From NCBI RefSeq assembly GCF_045679555.1, contig NC_092122.1, positions 10,403,543 through 10,467,542 of the forward strand: a stretch of 64,000 nucleotides of DNA, read 5' to 3'. The notes beneath the pieces were generated by a model. That model made no database searches and had not been told where the DNA came from. It saw only the letters and a program-made list of their open reading frames with translations. The stretch's first letter is position 1. Each line of letters opens with the position of its first letter. Of this stretch, positions 11,901 through 26,666 are shown piece after piece. Made by a program: the position numbers and the translations under genes. Origin of the DNA: Salvelinus alpinus (Eukaryota; Chordata; Actinopteri; Salmoniformes; Salmonidae).

Positions 11901-14900
11901 GTTTTCTACATTGTATAATAATAGTGAAGATATAAAAATGATGAAATAACACATGGAATCATGTAGTAACCAAAAAAGTGTTAAACAAATCAGAATATAT
12001 TTTATATTTGAGATTCTGCAAAGTAGCCACTGTTTGCCTTGATGACAGCTTTGCACACTCTTGGCATTATCTCAACCAGCTTCAGGAGGTAGTCACCTGG
12101 AATGTATTTCAATGAACAGGTGTGCCTTGTTAAAAGTTGATTTGTGGAATTTCTTTCCATCTTAATGCATTTGAGCCAATCAGTTGTGTTGTGACAAAGT
12201 AGGGTTGGTATACAGACGATAGCCCTATTTGGTAAAAGACCAAGTCCATATTATGGCAAGAACAGCTCAAATAAGCAAATAGAAATGACAGTCCATCATT
12301 ACTTCAAGACATGAAGGTCAGTCAATGCAGAACATTTCAAAATGTTTATTTTTTAATTTTTTTAAGTGCAGTCGCAAAAACCATCAAGTGCTATGATGAA
12401 ACTGGCTCTCACGAGGACCGCCACAGGAAAGGAAGACCCAGAGTTACCTCTGCTGCAGAGGATAAGTTCATTAGAGTTACCAGCCTCAGCAATTGCAGCC
12501 TAAATAAATGCTTCACAGAGTTCAAGTAACAGACACATCTCAACATCAACTGTTCAGAGTAGACCGTGAATAAGGCCTTCATGGTCGAATTGCTGCAAAG
12601 AAACCACTACTAAAGGACACCAATAAGAATAAGAGACTTACTTGGGCCAAGAAACACGAGCAATGGACATTAGACCGGTGGAAATCAAATCAAATTTGAG
12701 ATTTTTGGTTCCAACTGCCATGTCTTTGTAAGACGCAAAGTAGGTGATCTCTGCATGTGTGGTTCCCACCGTGAAGCATGGAGGAGGAGGTGTGATGGTG
12801 TGGGGGTGCATGGCTGGTGACACAGTCAGTGATTTATTTAGAATTCAAGGCACACTTAACCAGCATGGCTACCACAGCATTCTGCAGCGATACACCATCC
12901 CATCCAGTTTGTGCTTAGTGGGACTATCATTTGTTTTTCAACAGGACAATGCCCCAAAACATACATCCAGGCTGTGTAAGGGCTATTTGACCAAGAAGGA
13001 GAGTGATGGAGTGCTGTATGAGATGACTTGGCCTCCACAATCACCCGACCGCAACCCAATTGTGATGGTTCGGGATGAGTTGAACCACAGAGTGAAGGAA
13101 AAGCAGCCAACAAGTGCTCAGCATATGTGGGAACTCCTTCAAGACTTTTGCAAAAGCATTCCAAGTGAAGTTCGTTGAGAGAATGCCAAGAGTGTGCAAA
13201 GCTGTCATCAAGGCAAACAGTGGCTACTTTGCAGAATCTCAAATATAAAATATATTTTGAATTGATTAACACTTTTTTGGTTACTACATGATTCCATATG
13301 TGTTATTTCATAGTTTTGATGTCTTCACTATTATTCTACAATGTAGAAAATAGTAAAAAATAAAGAAAAATCCTTGAATGAGTATGGGTGTCCAAACCTT
13401 TGACTGGTACTGTTAATATATAATCCTTTTTCCCACTTAGACATTACAGAGTATGTTGTGTAGATTGTTGACAAAAAATGACAATTAAATCCATTTTAAT
13501 TCCACTTTGTAACAGAACAAAATGTGGAAAAAGTCAAAGGGTGTGAATACTTTCTGAAGGCACTGGAGGTCCCAGCCCAAGTCAAACAACACCTGCACAC
13601 AGTGTGGAGTTGGCCACAGAAACAGCCTAAATCACAGAGAGAATCACATCGTGTACTCAGACGGTTGATAACTACAGTCTGATCAATGTCAGTGGACCCT
13701 TTCCCTTAGGTCGGCGTTTCCCTAACCAAGGGGTGCACATTTTGGTTTTTCCCTAGCACTACACAGCTGATTCAAATAATCAACTAATCCTCACGTTTTG
13801 AATCAGCTGTGTAGTGTTAGGGCAAAAACCAAAACGTGTAACCCTTGGGCTCCCGAGGACCGAGTTTGGGAAACAATGCCTTAGGTCCATTGGCAATGTA
13901 CAGAATGTTCCATACAATGTATCTTTCCATAAACTGTGTCATACAGATCACGTACCCAAAAGGATAGGAGAGAAAGTGAAAGTAGTGGTGATGGATGACA
14001 AGAAGAGGAAAGAAGAGAGGATATTACTAATGTAGACTCAAGGGCGTTCGTCATGGTGATCAGTTATTTTTAGTCTATGGTATTAAAATAAATCTGCACC
14101 CACTCCCCTATGGTACTTTCCATTTTACTTTCAAACTTGTACTTATTTCTTTTTTAACTGCCGTATGTTCAAACCATACAGTAACATTATGGAAACGTTG
14201 TACAGCTACTAAAGTGTATTTAGACGGTTTCACCCTACGTCTATGAGGTTAACAGAACACAAGTCCCATGCTAACCAATTGGCTAATTTCCCAGATATCA
14301 GAGATAATGATTCTCTCTCTCTCTCTCTCTGTCCCTCCCCAATTGGTAATTACAGTCCTGTCCCATCGCTGAAACTCCGTGCGGACTCGGGAGAGGCGAA
14401 GGTCGAGAGCCGTGTGTCCTCTGAAACACAACCCAGCCAAGCCGCACTGCTTCTTGACACATTGCCCGCTTAACCCGGAAGCCAGCCGCACCAATGTGTC
14501 GGAGGGAACACCATACACCTGGCGACCGTGCCAGCGTGCACTGCGCCACAGGAGTGGCTAGTGCGCGAAGGGACAGGAACATCCCTGCTGGCCAAACCCT
14601 CCCCTAACCTGGACGACGTTGGGCCAATTGTGTGCCGCCCCATGGGTCTCCCGGTCGGCTGCGACAGAGCCAGGATCTCTAGTGGCATAGCTAGCACTGC
14701 GATGCAGTGCCTTAGACAACTTCGCCACTCTGGCAATTTAACCCAGTGTTTAACCCAAAAGGCTCAGACTTTTCTGTTTCCCTCTATGTGGGCTGGCACC
14801 CATGTCTCCGGTGGACCTGCTCTGACTTGGAGCCAAGGCAAGGGCCTGGGTACTTTTCAGCTGTCATTTTATTTTTACATTTAACCTTTATTTAACTATG

Positions 14901-17900
14901 CAAGTCAGTTAAGAACAAATTCTTATTTACAATGACGGCCTACCCCGGCCTATGCTGTACCAATTGTGCGCCGCCCTATGGGACTCCCAATCCCGGCCCG
15001 GATGTGATACAGCCTGGATTCAAACCAGGGACTGTAGTGACGCCTCTTGCACTGAGATGCAGTGCCTTAGACTGCTGCACCACTCGGGAGCATTTACATA
15101 ACAATGGCTAACCGTGAAATGTAACCTTCTCACAAACGCAACAATCTTGAATGATGCCGTTGTTGATTTCGCTCGCCACAAGTCTTTAGTGTCGAACTCC
15201 TGATGGAAACACTAGAGCTGGCATTAACATAAAACACTGGTGACACCCTGGTGTGGGAGTAAGTCTAGATGGAAAAGTACCAATAAGGAACTGAGAACAA
15301 CTCTATAGAGTCTTTCACAGCCTGAAAACGAAATTAAAACTAGAGAGATGCTGGCTTTAATCTCACTGATCTCCCCTGACATGAAACTCACTACAACCAT
15401 TTCCTGCCATCCCGCTTTGGCAATTATTAACAACATTCATGAATGTCTCTTTTTCTCTCTCTGGCAGACAGGCAGGCAGGCAGGCATGCATGCAGACAGG
15501 CAATACTCACGTTCTATCGTAGTTGGAATAGATGGGTAGGCTGGAATAAGCATGCGAGAATCAGCCAGAAAATACACACATTTGTTCCAAATATCTAGTC
15601 TCATACCTGCTCTTTATATGTAAATGATATGCATTACAGATGTAGTCTATAGTTATTGTATAATTGGAATACCTGATCTTATAGGTGTGGCTTGTCTGTC
15701 TTAATGTGTCATAGGTGGGTAGCGCGTCTACTTACGTATGCATATCAGTGTTGGGCCTTCCCACTGAAGAACCTGATCAATTCGTTTGCACCTGATGCGA
15801 CTGGAGGTCCCCGCCATCCTCACATAGCCATCCACACACTGGTAGTGTACAAAGTAGTTTTCTTGATAACTATCCCACTTGTTCAGGGGCTTGGTGAGCT
15901 TCCACTGAGGCAGGGGTGGGCACACGTCTGAGGGGTGATGAGAAGGTGACTAAGTAAATAAGGTGTGTTCCCATAAAACTGGGGTGGAACCAAAGCCCCA
16001 AAGAATTATTGTGCTAGGACTGTCTGGGAGTGGTCTGAGTGGGGAGGAAAGGGCACCTAAGCAGTGCATAAACCACAATGTGGCTCAATCCACCAGATCG
16101 GAGGGACCTAATGGGAGGGATATGTAATCTGAAAATGAGCTGTTATTGGCAGAGAGGTTTCAAACTCTCTTTGTTATTGGTCAACTAATTTATACCATCT
16201 GGTGATGTCACCAGGCAAGCCAAAACTCCTAATCAGCACATTTTGCATGGATGAAGGCCCTGTGTAGATTGTATTTTCAACCAACAACTATTACATCACA
16301 CATTATCACAAAAACAAAATCACACTTTTACAGTGTTAGTTTCTTCAGTTGTTGCATAATATAATAAATAATACAGAAAGAAAATGCATTTTGACTGCAC
16401 TGGGCCTTTAACAATGTTTGCCATTACTCATGGTCTCTCTGGAAGGTTAGTAGAAAACATAGCACGAGAGGAAAGATATGTTTGAGTAGTGTTTTAAGGA
16501 CAATATAAGCAAGACAATGGGTGTGAATAGGGTTGCAAAGGGTCAGAAACTTTCCGGTAAATTTCTGGAAATCTTCCGCAAATTTTCCATGGGAAGTTAA
16601 GCCCGGGAATTTGGGGAATTTTGCTTAAATTCATCAAAAAAGTTAGCTTATAACAGTGAACCTTTTTTGTGGGATACACATAAGGCAATTCTAGGTCTTG
16701 TGGTATATTTTGGTTAAACTATTTTGGTTATACTATTCAATGGAATTGCAACCCTCAACATACACAGTGCATTCTTCCATCACATGTACAAGATCTTGCA
16801 CACTAATGAGATGATATTGAGCCCACACTACTACACTGTCTGAGCCAAGGACTACATGCTTTCTGGTTTTGATTACAATACTGGGTGGGATGAATATATT
16901 TTATATGACATACTGTCACGTTCTGACCTTAGTTCCTTTTTTATGTCTTTATTTTAGTTTGGTCAGGGCGTGAGTTGGGGTGGGCATTCTATGTTGTTTT
17001 TCTATGTTTTGTTCTAGTCGTTATATTTCTATGTGTTTGGCCTAGTATGGTTCTCAATCAGAGGCAGGTGTCGATCGTTGTCTCTGATTGAGAATCATAC
17101 TTAGGTAGCCTGTTTTCCCACTATGGGTTGTGGGTAGTTATTTTCTGTTTAGTGTTTTTGTTTGCACCTTTCAGAACTGTTTGTTTGTCGGTTTGTTGTT
17201 TTTGTTCAGTATTCATTCTTTATTAAATTATTATGAATACGTACCACGCTGCACTTTGGTCCTCTTCTCCTTCCACCAACGACAACCGTTACACATACAT
17301 GGTTTTTTGTTAACTAGTAAATAGTAGCCTACAGCAAAGTGTGTTCAAATAATTTCTAACTTGTTAACAACTTCTGCTAGTTAGTTTTTGCTACCATGTG
17401 GGTTTTAGCTTGCCTGATCCTGCTATCTGGAGTGTTAATTCACCTGTTTCCATACATGTTTCATTTTAAAATATGTATCTTACAACGAGTTGTTTAATCT
17501 GCTTAACTATTTATCTGTACATTGAATTGTATTTTATTTTATTTTTTTACTGATAAAATAATTTATATGTTTAAAGATAATGATTAAATAATTCTACCCT
17601 GAAACCCAACTATTAGGGATTATAGTTTATGTAGCATGTATAAGGAATAATTAAAGTATTAAACATAAGTATGTTAGAGAAATATGTGTGTATGTGTGTG
17701 CCTAAGAAAATACAGAGAACAATTCAACTGTGCTTGACCCGACCTGGCTAGAACTCTGAGAAATGTATGATAGGACAGGGAGTACTTCTCAAGGTTTCCC
17801 TAATCTCGGGGGAATGGAACTGTCGGCTGGGTAGTGATACACAGTGGTGAGAACTCTGGAGAAGGATACAACTCACCTACTGTTCGTGTGTATGTATGTG

Positions 17901-20311
17901 CGTAGGATATCTACTGTTTGTGCGTAAGTAAGGAGCCAGATATAAAATGGATGTCTTTGTATAATGGACTTCAGAGTGCTCTCGTGAATAAACGTTTTGA
18001 CTATTGTAAGCTGGGAAATCTGTCTGTTTCATTTAAACCAGAACTTTACAAACTCTGGGTTGCAGACTGAGTAGATTAATTGAAGTTTATGAACATTGAT
18101 AATGAAATTCTCATAACATTTACTCATTTTTTTCTAATCTTTACAGGAAAATGCCACGGGCACTATCTGATATGTGGAAACATTTCACTGTTGCTAATGT
18201 AGAAAGAAAAGCGGTGTACATTTGCAAATACGGTGCCAAATCATATCTGAAGAATGCAACAAAGATGCAGAATCATCTGGCCAAGTGCATAAAGTTCCCT
18301 CAGCGCTCACAACAAGCAACCTCTGACAAAAGTCCCTCTACTTCTATTCGAGGTGAAAATGATGAATCAGACACCTTATTCAATAGCAACAGCTCATGGT
18401 CCTCCTGGAATCATAAGTTATTTTGACTCAATGGAGGAACGTAGTCAGAGAAATGCTGATGAATGTCTTGCTCGAGCTGTGTACGCAACTGGTTCACCTC
18501 TGATGCTCACAGGCAATGTGTATTGGAAGAGATTTCTGAATGTTCTTCACCCAGCATACACCCCTCCAACCAGACATGCTTTATCTAGTAATTTGCTGGA
18601 TACAGAGTTCAACAGAGTTCAAGTGAAGGTCAAGCAAATCATAGAGAAAGCAGACTGTATTGCAATCATCTCTGATGGGTGGCCGAATGTTTGTGGGCAA
18701 GGAATAATTAACTACATCATCTCCACCCCTCAACCAGTATTCTACAAGAGCACAGACACAAGGGACAACAGACACACCGGTCTCTACATTGCAGATGAGC
18801 TGAAGGCAGTCATCAATGACCTTGGACAACAGAAGGTATTTGCACTGCTGACAGACAATTCTGCAAACATGAAGGCTGCTTGGTCTAAAGTGGAGGAGTC
18901 CTACCCTCACATCACACCCACTGGCTGTGCTGCTCATGCATTGAATCTGCTCCTCAAGGACATCATTTACATTTAACATTTAAGTCATTTAGCAGACGCT
19001 CTTATCCAGAGCGACTTACAAATTGGTGCATTCACCTTATGATATCCAGTGGAACAACCACTTTACAATAGTGCATCTAACTCTTTTAAGGGGGGGGGGG
19101 GTTAGAAGGATTACTTTATCCTATCCTAGGTATTCCTTAAAGAGGTGGGGTTTCAGGTGTCTCCGGAAGGTGGTGATTGACTCCGCTGACCTGGCGTCGT
19201 GAGGGAGTTTGTTCCACCATTGGGGTGCCAGAGCAGCGAACAGTTTTGACTGGGCTGAGCGGGAACTGTACTTCCTCAGAGGTAGGGAGGCGAGCAGGCC
19301 AGAGGTGGATGAACGCAGTGCCCTTGTTTGGGTGTAGGGCCTGATCAGAGCCTGAAGGTACGGAGGTGCCGTTCCCCTCACAGCTCCGTAGGCAAGCACC
19401 ATGGTCTTGTAACGGATGCGAGCTTCAACTGGAAGCCAGTGGAGAGAGCGGAGGAGCGGGGTGACGTGAGAGAACTTGGGAAAGTTGAACACCAGACGGG
19501 CTGCGGCGTTCTGGATGAGTTGTAGGGGTTTAATGGCACAGGCAGGGAGCCCAGCCAACAGCGAGTTGCAGTAATCCAGACGGGAGATGACAAGTGCCTG
19601 GATTAGGACCTGCGCCGCTTCCTGCGTGAGGCAGGGTCGTACTCTGCGAATGTTGTAGAGCATGAACCTACAGGAACGGGTCACCGCCTTGATGTTAGTT
19701 GAGAATGACAGGGTGTTGTCCAGGATCACGCCAAGGTTCTTAGCACTCTGGGAGGAGGACACAATGGAGTTGTCAACCGTGATGGCGAGATCATGGAACT
19801 GAAAACAATGTATACACTCTACAAGAGAGCCAAGGAAATGGTTAGGTATGTGAAGGGTCATCAAGTTATAGCAGTAATCTCCCTCACCAAGCAAAGTGCT
19901 GATGAGGGAAACTAAAACAAGAAGCTCCAGCGCTCAGGTCTGTTCAACGCTGGTCCGACCAATCTGATTCCACGCTTCAAGACTGCTTCGATCACGTGGA
20001 TTGGGATATGTTCCGCATTGCGTCCAACAACAACATTGAAGAATACGCTGATTCGGTGAGCGAGTTCATTAGAAAGTGCATCGGCGACGTAATACCCACA
20101 GCAACGATTAAAACATTCCCAAACCAGAAACCGTGGATTGATGGCAGCATTCGCGTGAAACTGAAAGCGCGAACCACTGCTTTTAACCAGGGCAAGGTGA
20201 CCGGAAACATGACCGAATACAAACAGTGTAGCTATTCCCTCCGCAAGGCAATCAAACAAGCTAAGTGTCACGGTTCATGAATCCACTGCCTCCCTCTCTC
20301 TTTCTCTTTCT

Positions 20312-20350
<39 letters not shown>

Positions 20351-23300
20351 GTGTTTGTGTGGGCGTGGTTCCCAATCTCGGCCTGATTGTCTGCGCCAGC
20401 TGGAATCACTTATCTTCCCTTTATATGTTCTGTAACCAGTGTTTCTTGTTGTCAGATCGTTGTTACTTCCCTGAGGTTGTGTCGTGTGTCCGTGCTCATT
20501 CTCTCGCCGCCCTTGTGTGGATTATCTTCAGTGCTCCTTCCTACCCATCCGGACACACTCCCCTGGATTTCTCAGCACGCTATAATCGGAAGATGCGCCC
20601 TAGTCCCTGGGTCGGATTCCGTCTGAGTACAGTCTGTCTGTCCTGTTGCTGCTGTAAACTGTATTCATTAAACCATCGTTGCTTGCATCTTGCATCCGCC
20701 TCTGTATTGTCACAGAACGATCTGACCAGACCATGGATGCAGCGAGTTCAACGAGTCTGACCGAATTCATTTCCCGCAGTATCACGAGAATGGATCAACA
20801 AGAGGAGAACATCTCCAGCACAGGTCGGGCAGTACAAGCCCTTGCGACGCAGGTATCCCAGCTGACCCAACAATTACAACATCTGAGGGGTCTCGCTGCG
20901 CCACCTACACCGGCAGTTCAACCCGCCCCGCCAGAGCCGGATTCCCAGCTAGAGCCACGGCTACCGACACCAGAGGGTTATTCAGGTGATCCTGACTATT
21001 GCAGAGCTTTTCTTACGAGATGTTCCATGCATTTCTCGTTGCAGCCACGGACCTTCAACCGTGAACAGTCTAAGGTAGCATTCGTACTCACACTGCTATC
21101 AGGCAAAGCGGCTCTTTGGGGAACGGCGGTGTGGGCGAACCAGGACCCATGCTGCACCTCTTTCCAGACACTCTCCGAGGAGATGAGAAGGGTCTTCGAT
21201 CGGGCCGTGGCGGGTAGGGAGGCGGCCAGACTACTCGCTGACCTTCGCCAAGGAGACCGTTCAGTATCGGAATACTCCATCCAATTCCGCACTCTGGCCG
21301 CAGAGTGTCAGTGGAACGAGGAGGCGCAGTGGGACATGTTCCTGCATGGGCTGGAGGACCGGATCCAGAAGGAGATTTATGTTCTGGACCTTCCCAGGAG
21401 TTTAAATGGACTAGTGGAACTAGCCTTGAGGGTCGACGCTCGTCTGAGTCGTATTGGCCGCCGAGCATGCCCTAACAGACCGTATAACGACACGGAGGGC
21501 TGGCATGCCAGCGGCGGGAACACGGCCAGTTCAGCCTCCGCTCACGAACCCATGCAGCTGGGGAGAGCTCGCCTCTCCCGGGAAGAGAGGGAGAGGCGGA
21601 GATCCCAAGGACTCTGTCTCTACTGTGGTAGAGCGGGCCACTTTATCCACTCCTGCCCGGTAAAAGATCAGGCCCGGTAGTAAGTATGAGGCTACTATCG
21701 GGTGGTGTCACCACAGAGAAGACCTCATCATCTACTCTCCTCCCGGTAAGACTAAGATGGGCCACCCACACGCACGACACCCAAGCCTTACTGGACTCAG
21801 GAGCAGAGGGTAATTTTATGGACTTCAAGCTCGCTCACAAACTCCAGATACCTATCACCTCACTCACGCACAAGATATCCGTCAACGCTCTCAATGGTCA
21901 AGAACTCCCCAACATTTCTCACACCACTGAACCTATCACACTCATCACTTCTGGCAATCACACTGAGACACTATCATTTCTACTCATGGACTCACCCCTT
22001 GCACCATTAGTTCTCGGCCACCCTTGGCTCACCCAACACAACCCCAGAGTTGACTGGGGTCATAACTCTATATCCATGTGGAGTAACAAGTGTCTTGAGT
22101 CCTGTTTAGTGTCTGCTTGTTCATCTGTGTCTGATTCTGTGTTTCTAGAGGAGGCAGTGGATTTGTCTAACGTGCCCGTTGAATACCTCGACCTGAAGGA
22201 GGTGTTCAGTAAGTCCCGTGCTGCTTCTCTTCCTCCGCATCGTCACTATGACTGTGCAATAGAATTATTGCCAGGTGAGTCTCCGCCTAAAGGCAAGTTA
22301 CAGTGGGGAGAACAAGTATTTGATACACTGCCGATTTTGCAGGTTTTCCTACTTACAAAGCATGTAGAGGTCTGTAATTTTTATCATAGGTACACTTCAA
22401 CTGTGAGAGACGGAATCTAAAACAAAAATCCAGAAAATCACATTGTATGATTTTTAAGTAATTAATTTGCATTTTATTGCATGACATAAGTATTTGATAC
22501 ATCAGAAAAGCAGAACTTAATATTTGGTACAGAAACCTTTGTTTGCAATTACAGAGATCATACGTTTCCTGTAGTTCTTGACCAGGTTTGCACACACTGC
22601 AGCAGGGATTTTGGCCCACTCCTCCATACAGACCTTCTCCAGATCCTTCAGGTTTCGGGGCTGTCGCTGGGCAATACGGACTTTCAGCTCCCTCCAAAGA
22701 TTTTCTATTGGGTTCAGGTCTGGAGACTGGCTAGGCCACTCCAGGACCTTGAGATGCTTCTTATGGAGCCACTCCTTAGTTGCCCTGGCTGTGTGTTTCG
22801 GGTCGTTGTCATGCTGGAAGACCCAGCCACGACCCATCTTCAATGCTCTTACTGAGGGAAGGAGGTTGTTGGCCAAGATCTCGCGATACATGGCCCCATC
22901 CATCCTCCCCTCAATACGGTGCAGTCGTCCTGTCCCCTTTACAGAAAAGCATCCCCAAAGAATGATGTTTCCACCTCCATGCTTCACGGTTGGGATGGTG
23001 ATCTTGGGGTTGTACTCATCCTTCTTCTTCCTCCAAACACGGCGAGTGGAGTTTAGACCAAAAAGCTCTATTTTTGTCTCAACAGACCACATGACCTTCT
23101 CCCATTCCTCCTCTGGATCATCCAGATGGTCATTGGCAAACTTCAGACGGGCCTGGACATGCGCTGGCTTGAGCAGGGGGACCTTGCGTGCGCTGCAGGA
23201 TTTTAATCCATGACGGCGTAGTGTGTTACTAATGGTTTTCTTTGAGACTGTGGTCCCAGCTCTCTTCAGGTCATTGACCAGGTCCTGCCGTGTAGTTCTG

Positions 23301-26300
23301 GCTGATCCCTCACCTTCCTCATGATCATTGATGCCCCACGAGGTGAGATCTTGCATGGAGCCCCAGACCGAGGGTGATTGACCATCATCTTGAACTTCTT
23401 CCATTTTCTAATAATTGCGCCAACAGTTGTTGCCTTCTCACCAAGCTGCTTGCCTATTGTCCTGTAGCCCATCCCAGCCTTGTGCAGGTCTACAATTTAA
23501 CCCTGATATCCTTACACAGCTCTCTGGTCTTGGCCATTGTGGAGAGGTTGGAGTCTGTTTGATTGAGGTTGTGGACAGGTGTCTTTTATACAGGTAACGA
23601 GTTCAAACAGGTGCAGTTAATACAGGTAATGAGTGGAGAACAGGAGGGCTTCTTAAAGAAAAACTAACAGGTCTGTGAGAGCCGGAATTCTTACTGGTTG
23701 GTAGGTGATCAAATACTTATGTCATGCAATAAAATGCAAATTAATTACTTAAAAATCATACAATGTGATTTTCTGGATTTTTGTTTTAGATTCCGTCTCT
23801 CACAGTTGAAGTGTACCTATGATAAAAATTACAGACCTCTACATGCTTTGTAAGTAGGAAAACCTGCAAAATCGGCAGTGTATCAAATACTTGTTCTCCC
23901 CACTGTATATTCACTCTCTGTTCCTGAGAGGGAGGCTATGGAGAGATACATCTCTGATTCTCTGGCTTCTGGATTCATTCGTCCTTCCTCTTCTCCAGCG
24001 GGGGCGGGGTTCTTCTTTGTGGGGAAGAAGGACGGATCTCTGCGTCCTTGCATTGATTACCGTGGGTTGAATAACATCACAGTGAAGAATACCTATCCCT
24101 TACCGTTGATGTCCTCAGCCTTTGAAAGGTTACAGGGAGCATCCGTGTTCACTAAGTTGGATTTACGTAATGCATATCATTTGGTTCGCATAAGGACGGG
24201 GGACGAATGGAAGACCGCGTTTAACACCCCCAGAGGGCACTTCGAATATTTGGTCATGCCTTTTGGGCTATCCAACTCCCCAGCGGTTTTCCAGGCACTC
24301 GTCAATGACGTGCTGAGAGATATGATTGATCAGTTCATATATGTTTACCTGGATGACATACTGATTTTTTCTTCTTCTCTCCAGGAACACGTTCAGCACG
24401 TCAGACGAGTGCTTCAGAGGTTGTTGGAGAATGGACTTTTTGTCAAGGCGGAGAAATGCATTTTTCATGCACAATCCGTTCCATTCCTAGGTTACATCGT
24501 CTCGACTGAAGGTATTCGCATGGATCCTGACAAGGTTAAGGCTGTGGTGGATTGGCCAAGCCCAGATTCCCGTAAGGCCCTACAGAGGTTTCTGGGATTC
24601 GCCAATTTCTACCGGCGTTTCGTTTGCAACTTTAGCCAGATAGTCGCTTCTCTTACCGCCTTAACCTCCCCCAGAGTGACGTTCAGGTGGTCCGATACAG
24701 CCGAGGCTGCATTCGCCAAACTCAAGAGCCGCTTTGTTTCGGCCCCCATCCTCATAGCTCCCGATCCCTCGCGTCAGTTCGTGGTGGAGGTGGACGCTTC
24801 AGAGGTGGGGGTAGGTGCGGTACTTTCCCAACGTTCCTCTTCTGACGACAAGATGCACCCTTGCGCGTTCCTGTCCCATCGGTTATCACCTGCGGAACGC
24901 AACTACGACATTGGCAACAGAGAGTTGTTGGCAGTGAAGTTAGCACTGGAGGAGTGGCGCCATTGGTTAGAGGGTTCGGGGGTACCTTTTATAGTTTGGA
25001 CCGATCACAAGAATTTGGAATATATCAGAACCGCCAAGCGACTCAACTCCAGGCAGGCGCGGTGGGCACTCTTTTTCGGACGTTTTGACTTCTCTCTCTC
25101 GTATCGCCCGGGTTCCAAGAATGTCAAACCCGATTCCCTTTCTCGCATTTTTGACCATTCCGAACGCCCATCCACTCCCGAGTGCATCCTACCCGGGACC
25201 CTAGTGGTCTCCACACTCACATGGGAGGTTGAATCGAGGGTCAAAACGGCCTTAGAAGGGGTAAAGCCTCCGCCCGGTTGCCCGCCTAATCGGTTGTTTG
25301 TGCCGGAGGGGTGTCGGTCCGATGTTATTCGGTGGGGGCATTGCTCCAACGTAGCGTGTCATCCAGGAGTCAGCCGCACTAGCTTTTTGGTTAAGCAACG
25401 CTTTTGGTGGCCACTGATGGCTCGTGACATTCACAGTTTTGTCTTGGCTTGCTCGGTTTGTGCCACTGGGAAGACTTCTAATCGACCTCCAGATGGGTTA
25501 CTCCAACCGCTGTCGGTCCCTTCGAGACCCTGGTCCCACATCGCGCTAGATTTTGTTACCGCCCTCCCGCCCTCCCAGAGCAAAACGGTTGTTTTGACCG
25601 TGGTGGACCGGTTCTCGAAGGCGGCTCATTTTATTCCCTTGCCTAAATTACCATCTGCCAAGGAGACAGCGGTAACTGTCGTGGATCACGTCTTTCGCTT
25701 ACATGGCCTGCCGATGGACGTAGTTTCTGACAGGGGGCCCCAATTTGTGTCCAAGTTTTGGCAAGAGTTTTGTAGGTTACTGGGAGCGAGTGTCAGTCTG
25801 TCTTCAGGGTTTCATCCCCAGAGCAACGGTCAAACGGAGAGGGCCAACCAAGATTTGGAGAGAGTGTTGCGATGTTTGGTTTCTAAGAATCCCTCTTCCT
25901 GGAGTCAACAACTCTCTATGGTTGAGTACGCTCACAATTCGTTGCCAGTGGCAGCCACGGGTCTCTCTCCGTTTGAGTGTAGTTTAGGTTACCAGCCACC
26001 TATCTTTCCCAGTACGGAGTCCGAGGTCACTGTTCCCTCCGCTCACGCTTTCATCCAGAGGTGCCGTCACGCATGGAGCAGAGCCCGTGAGACTCTTCTC
26101 CGGGTGGGGGCGCGCACCAAGGCTAAGGCCGATCGCCGCCGGTCGAAGCCTCCGGTATACGTCGTTGGCCAAGGAGTGTGGCTTTCTACTAAGAACATTC
26201 CACTCCGATCCGTTTCGAACAAGCTTGCCCCCAAATTTATCGGCCCGTTCAAAGTCACCAGGATCATTAGTCCGGTGGCGGTCCGGCTCAAGCTTCCTCC

Positions 26301-26666
26301 GGCGTATAGGAGAATTCATCCTACCTTTCATGTGTCTAAAATAAAACCTGTGTTTCAGGCACGCATTAACCCGCCGGTCCCGGTTCCCCCGCCGCCACGA
26401 CTTGTTGATGGGGAACCCACCTTTTCTGTCAATCGTATTTTGGACTCTAGAAGGAGGGGACGCGGATTCCAGTACCTGGTGGACTGGGAGGGTTACGGTC
26501 CGGAGGAGAGAAGTTGGGTACCTGCTAGGGACATTCTGGATCACTCCCTTATCGATGATTTCAATCGACAGGTAAATTCGCCTGGGAACACCAAGAGGCG
26601 TTCCTAGGGGGGGGGGTTATTGTCACGGTTCATGAATCCACTGCCTCCCTCTCTCTTTCTCTTTCT

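Larger units (their letters stand above)
11238..13565. mobile_element. Outer Tc1-type element split by another Tc1
   Basis: Left end cagtgccttcagagagtatt (11238, TA before it) and right end gaatactttctgaaggcactg (to 13565) are inverted copies of each other. Between them lie about 180 bp of its own 5' sequence, an unrelated interspersed repeat (about 11575-11840, also seen at 16010-16400) and the complete younger Tc1 11841-13412. No transposase of the outer element is left. The right TA duplication has mutated (cactg then ga). It lies in il15ra intron 2. Confidence 0.75.
21686..26607 (+). pseudogene. Gypsy pol polyprotein, split by a Tc1 insertion
   Basis: Protease, reverse transcriptase, RNase H, integrase and chromodomain in one frame, -1/+2 relative to gag, beginning at ATG 21686 just after the gag stop. 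The upstream part (21686-22298) holds the protease motif [11 protein letters not shown]. After the Tc1 (22301-23905) it continues to 26607: RT ([36 protein letters not shown]), RNase H ([14 protein letters not shown]), integrase zinc finger ([17 protein letters not shown]), integrase core ([34 protein letters not shown]) and a C-terminal chromodomain ([34 protein letters not shown]). No stop or frameshift other than the Tc1 is seen. It is classified as broken because of the insertion. Confidence 0.9.

Noticed and set aside
14243-14884. Cluster of 60-118-codon frames on both strands
   Set aside because: They overlap a GC-rich SINE; no domain, and the two strands are open equally.
22578-23213. 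211-codon plus-strand frame inside the Tc1 in Gypsy
   Set aside because: Shadow of the minus-strand transposase.
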